Below, in pieces: positions 60,560 through 64,000 of a stretch of 64,000 nt of DNA (positions are counted from its first letter, which is position 1; each line of letters opens with the position of its first letter). This DNA is from Gracilimonas sp040117685 (lineage in GTDB: Bacteria > Bacteroidota > Rhodothermia > Balneolales > Balneolaceae): assembly GCF_040117685.2 (NCBI RefSeq), contig NZ_JBEDYP020000011.1, forward strand, positions 1-64,000, written 5' to 3'. Under the pieces are notes generated by a model that saw only the letters and a program-made list of their open reading frames with translations, had not been told where the DNA came from and searched no databases. A program made the position numbers and the translations under genes.

Positions 60560-61348
60560 CTACTTTTTCTGATAAGATAATAGCTTCCAAAGTTCGCTAT
60601 TCACGATTTCCCGGGTATTGATGATAGCATTCATAGTTTCAGTGAAATTTGCACGGGGCATTACACTCTTCATAATTTCATTGGAGAAGCCATATTCCAT
60701 ATTACTTATAATATCGTAGAAATCGGCTGTAATAAAATTGTACTTATACTCTATACCACCCGGCTTCATTAATGAATAAGTTCGCCAGTTGTGCATCTGA
60801 TCCTGTCTAATTCGCTCCTCGTGGAGTGGACGTGCAATATCATTTTCCAGGGCGAGATACTGGTTTTCCATTCCCGGCTTAACCCTCATAAAATTTACAA
60901 TCGCATAAGCACCGGGTTCTGCATCTATAATATTCATAACCCCGGCTTCCGTCTTCCAAAGTTCAGAGTACTGAAATTCAGCCAAATCAAGTGATTTCGA
61001 TAATATATTACCACCTTCGTCGGCTAGTAATTCGTTTAATCTTTCTCCTTTAGCCATTATAGCATCCAGATCCTGATAGGTTCTGACGAGCACATAATTA
61101 TATTTACTCAGGTTACCACCGGGATACACAACTTTATAAAAATAACTTCCGGTTACATCTCCGGATGACGCTTCTTTCTTTAAAATTGGCACCCACTCCG
61201 AATTAACCAATTTTTCGAATTTGGCAAGGTTTTCGGTCTCAACCTTCAGGTAATCAATATTCAGATAAGCTCCATCTTCGGTCTGTGAATATCCGGACGC
61301 TACCTTTACAAAAACTAACACTAACGTAAGTAAAGTAACCTTTTTCAT
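60560..61348 (-). CDS. Secreted protein with an internal duplication, unknown function
   Basis: 262 residues with a signal peptide (MKKVTLLTLVLVFVKVASG). Two copies of a dimeric alpha/beta-barrel-like unit (ferredoxin-like, as in NIPSNAP/ABM domains): AYLNIDYLKVETENLAKFEKLVNSEW near residue 27 and AYAIVNFMRVKPGMENQYLALENDI near 147. Each unit ends with the same SELWK motif (at about 128 and 254). The ATG at 61348 is chosen for its GGAG site 6 nt upstream; a longer frame from 61360 adds four residues. I do not know the function. Confidence 0.7.
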   Translation of the reverse strand: MKKVTLLTLVLVFVKVASGYSQTEDGAYLNIDYLKVETENLAKFEKLVNSEWVPILKKEASSGDVTGSYFYKVVYPGGNLSKYNYVLVRTYQDLDAIMAKGERLNELLADEGGNILSKSLDLAEFQYSELWKTEAGVMNIIDAEPGAYAIVNFMRVKPGMENQYLALENDIARPLHEERIRQDQMHNWRTYSLMKPGGIEYKYNFITADFYDIISNMEYGFSNEIMKSVMPRANFTETMNAIINTREIVNSELWKLLSYQKK

Positions 61349-61429
61349 ACCGCACTCCATTTATTAACCCTTACTCTAAGGTATAATAATGCGGCTAAAT
61401 TTCAAGTTAGAAAGGTGTTTTGAGTGGAT

Positions 61430-62895
61430 TTATCGCGAAGCTAATCCCTTTGCTCGTTCCTTTCCAAGCACCGACCTTAGGCGTTTGGGAGTACGTTCCA
61501 GCTGTTTTCCGTATGCTTCTGATGCTTCTTCATACTTCTCCATTTTATAAAGCACATCCCCCAGAAGCTCATATGATGGCTTTACAATAGTAGGCGGACC
61601 AAAGTCGATTGGAAGCTCAGATTCAGCAACTGCTGTTTCTTTCAGCAGTTGAAGTCCCTGCTCGTCTTTGCCTTCCTCCATTAACAGTAAGCCTTTAATC
61701 TGATTCATCTGGATATTCCGGTCCGGACTTTCCGGTACTTGCATCAGTTTGTTCAGGTTTTGGCGGGCTATTTCCAATTCTCCCATTTTTATGGCAGCAA
61801 AAGCTGACGTAAAATAATAGTTCTGCCCTGCTCTGTTTCCGGATGCATATTCGGCTTTCCATTCTGCGGCCTCACTCCACATCTCCCCATCTACAATAAA
61901 GTGTCCCCGCATTACCGAGAAGTGCCATTTTTCTCCACCTGTCGGCTCTTTTTTAATCCGGTCGTAACAGGTCAGTAATACCTCTCTTGCTTTATCGGTT
62001 TCTCCGGCTTGAAGGTATCCGTACTGCAGCCACCATGGGTAGTGCCCGCAAACCGTTAGTTTCTCATCGAGCTCTTTTGGCGGGTTTGCTGAACATCTCT
62101 GGCCACAATATTCGCATCAATGGTTTCATCCCACATTCCCAACGCGAGGAATATATGAGAGGTCATATGTTGGGCATGAGCTGCAGCCGGTGCAATTTCG
62201 GAATACGCTTTGGCCATCGGCAAACCAAGTGGGGCATGGATGGGATCGTCAAAAGAATGAATCAGATAATGCGCGGCACCGGGATGTTCTTCATTGGCAT
62301 TCCATACCTCAAACAATTCAGCTGCAGCTTCCATATAAATGGCAAAATCGCGACCCTCATGAGCAGTACCGAGAATTGACAACCCATAGAATGCTGTTAT
62401 TTCATGATCGCCCGGATATTTTTCATGAAGCTCCCCCATAAACTCCATATATAGATCATCCCTTTCTTCTTTAGAGAGGCTTTTTGCTTCCTCAGTGTTG
62501 CCGTAAAGCACTTCCAGCGACATTAGCAGATCTTTTTCTTTTTGGGTTGAGGCTTTTTTCTGTCGCTCTTCAACGGTTTCACCAAGTTTACTCAAAATAG
62601 CCATGGCTGCTACCCGATCTTGTTGCATCCATATAGGGTGATTATGAGACTTAGCTTCTCCGTAATAAGCCATCACAAAGTTCTGGTCTTTTTCCTGGGC
62701 GCGCCTGAAAGCACGAGCGGCATCCTCATACTCAAAATTATGCAGAAACTTTACGCCCTCAACAAAATCAGCCTGAGCTACTTCAGCTCCGGAATTCGGA
62801 AAATTGATTTTACCCAACAACTTATTTTGGGCCTTCGCCTCAAACGAAATAAATAAGAGCGGAATTAGCAGAAATAGAGAAAAGTGGCTTTTCAT
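61430..62895 (-). pseudogene. Secreted TPR protein, split by a 1-base frameshift
   Basis: With frame restored, about 489 residues: signal peptide (MKSHFSLFLLIPLLFISFEAKA), then tetratricopeptide-like helices (FEYEDAARAFRRAQEKDQNFVMAYYGEA) and a later repeat region (ELIARQNLNKLM, EKYEEASEAYGKQLERTPKR). Frame is lost after QQTRQK at about 62065. The next frame reads ELDEKLTVCGHYPWWLQYGYLQAGETDKA and joins the downstream open frame to 61430. A missing A in an A4 run (62070-62080) explains it. HMTSHIFLALGMWDE near residue 250 is typical of a family of secreted TPR proteins of unknown function. Confidence 0.8.
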
Positions 62896-62951
62896 GGTCT
62901 TAATATTTGGTGGACTACTATTGGACAATTCATAAATATGGTTTGCTTAGA

Positions 62952-63017
62952 TAACTTTTCCAAAGTTAAATAAGTAGCCTTGAACTACATCTATTCCTTA
63001 TAACTTTGGAAAAGTTA
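62952..63017. repeat. Paired TAACTTT palindromes in inverted orientation
   Basis: TAACTTTTCCAAAGTTA (62952-62968) and its exact reverse complement (63001-63017) are 17-bp arms around 32 nt. Each arm is itself a palindrome, TAACTTT-TCC-AAAGTTA and TAACTTT-GGA-AAAGTTA. The layout is that of a REPIN: two hairpins facing each other. It lies between the amidohydrolase and TPR genes. Confidence 0.75.
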
Positions 63018-63025
63018 GAAACGGT

Positions 63026-64000
63026 TTATTCCGTCTGAACTTCCCCCACTTCCAATAGATTTCCTTTAATCATTATGTGAGTTAATGAACGCATATTGGA
63101 TATATCATCGCCCGGGTTTTTTTCCAGTAAAATCAGGTTAGCCAGCTTCCCGGATTCAAGCGTTCCAAAGTCATCCCCGCGACGCATAGACTCTGCCCCG
63201 TTTTTGGTGGCCATCACAATTAAATCTTTAGCTGGAATGCCGGCGCGTTGCATATACTCCATTTCAGCAAAAATAGAAATTCCATGTAATGTCCCGGGAT
63301 TTCCGGCATCGGTGCCTACTACAATGGGAATACCGGCATCATACGCTTTTTTCAAATTGGTCAAAAGTATGTCCCTGGTCATATCGGTTTCAGGATTAAA
63401 ATCCTTGAGCCTGTTCTTCATATTCTCCGATAGCCGCGGATGATCTTTAAACTGAGCTGCTGTATTTATAAGCTGCATGGTTTTTGAATCTACGCAACCG
63501 TTTGGATCGGTAACCGGAATAGGAGCAATATCGGAAGCAGCTCTATAGGCAAGCATATAACCAGCACTCACAATCAGCGTGGGATTGTAATAGGTGCCAT
63601 TTTCTTTGGCCAACTCAATAAACTCATCATCAATTTCCGTGTTCTGCACACTGTGAACCAAAAGTTTCGTGCCATTACGGAGTGCTGCTTTGGCCTGATC
63701 CAGCGTTGTGGCATGAGAGATCATTTGATTGCCTTGTCGGCGAATTTCTTCAGCTGTAGCCTCAACCCGATTCATATACTCATCGCTGTCTTCATCAAAA
63801 GTCCAGAACTTGATGCCAGTACTACCCAAAGCCGACAGATACTGCACCGTCTTCACTCCCGTCTCTTCCGAATCGAGGGTTACCAACACTTTGTCTGATG
63901 GCAGATCAAAAGGAGCTCCCGGAACCGGGGTAATCAGCGGACCGGCTGCCGCTACATGAGGAGCTTTAGGATTGTTTTCGGCTTGCTCCTGGAAATCAAT
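63026..64000 (-). CDS. Amidohydrolase family protein (cut by window edge)
   Basis: The open frame runs off the right end; 324 residues are visible. Metal-dependent hydrolase superfamily features: STGIKFWTFDEDSDEY with the carbamate-Lys-like K, ISHATTLDQAKAAL and LVHSV (His ligands), and VVGTDAGNPGTLHGISIFAEM with the Asp ligand near the C-terminus. RRGDDFGTLESGKLANLILLEKNPGDDI is the standard C-terminal segment. It resembles imidazolonepropionase-like or prolidase-type hydrolases, but the substrate is unclear. The true start is outside the window; a GTG at 63889 is internal. Confidence 0.9.
   Translation of the reverse strand: MDFQEQAENNPKAPHVAAAGPLITPVPGAPFDLPSDKVLVTLDSEETGVKTVQYLSALGSTGIKFWTFDEDSDEYMNRVEATAEEIRRQGNQMISHATTLDQAKAALRNGTKLLVHSVQNTEIDDEFIELAKENGTYYNPTLIVSAGYMLAYRAASDIAPIPVTDPNGCVDSKTMQLINTAAQFKDHPRLSENMKNRLKDFNPETDMTRDILLTNLKKAYDAGIPIVVGTDAGNPGTLHGISIFAEMEYMQRAGIPAKDLIVMATKNGAESMRRGDDFGTLESGKLANLILLEKNPGDDISNMRSLTHIMIKGNLLEVGEVQTE

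Noticed and set aside
61430..61912. Separate gene starting MRGHFIVDG
   Set aside because: Open frame continues upstream into the TPR gene; the ATG is internal.

Overview
The window looks like a chromosomal segment of a marine FCB-group bacterium, most likely Balneolota (Balneola/Gracilimonas-like) or a close relative. The clues are a type IX secretion sorting domain (NYPNPFNP type), a TonB receptor paired with a DUF4249-like lipoprotein, a TTG-N20-TAnnTTTG promoter of Bacteroidota type before the tRNA-tuf operon, and moderate GC. The taxonomy is inference. I see no phage, insertion sequence, CRISPR array or rRNA.

Layout: 1-3543 (mostly minus) holds four tRNAs leading into tuf, a DedA protein, ispF-ispD and queA. 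3712-6548 (plus) has a small envelope protein, a LytR_C protein, rsfS, a lipoprotein and a 2-hydroxyacid dehydrogenase. 6576-14898 has a 1297-residue NtrY-like kinase, a MATE exporter and a type III polyketide synthase-methyltransferase-flavin hydroxylase operon (phenolic lipid type), followed by a convergent GAF kinase with no normal start codon. 16206-22334 (minus) has a frameshifted aconitase and a TonB receptor/lipoprotein pair. 22594-26168 (plus) is rplM-rpsI-rpsB-tsf-pyrH with a candidate structured rpsB leader. 26274-30205 (minus) is hutU-hutI-hutG. 30325-36692 is mixed housekeeping.

36883-44162 (plus) is the most interesting region: seven co-directional genes encoding a MhqO-like dioxygenase, a MhqD-like hydrolase, a Kef-like antiporter, a monothiol DsbA-like protein, a UBP-type zinc finger, a cNMP-binding-domain histidine kinase, and a response regulator fused to a glutaredoxin-like and a thioredoxin-reductase-like domain. 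Three thiol-redox folds here lack the normal cysteine pair. I propose a quinone/electrophile or redox sensing and response module.

44322-64000 holds a secreted endonuclease, an uncharacterised TIGR03545/TIGR03546-like pair, an LVIVD-repeat lipoprotein, an alpha-oxoamine synthase, birA, secA, a ROK polyphosphate glucokinase, a MarR/VOC pair, an EamA transporter, a DksA-like protein, and the partial amidohydrolase at the right edge.

Two genome-scale patterns stand out. Four genes (dedA, acnA, a VOC protein, a TPR protein) are each broken by a single-base indel, at least two of them in A runs, which looks more like draft-sequence error than decay. Intergenic regions carry many different small palindromes, including two or three REPIN-like pairs.
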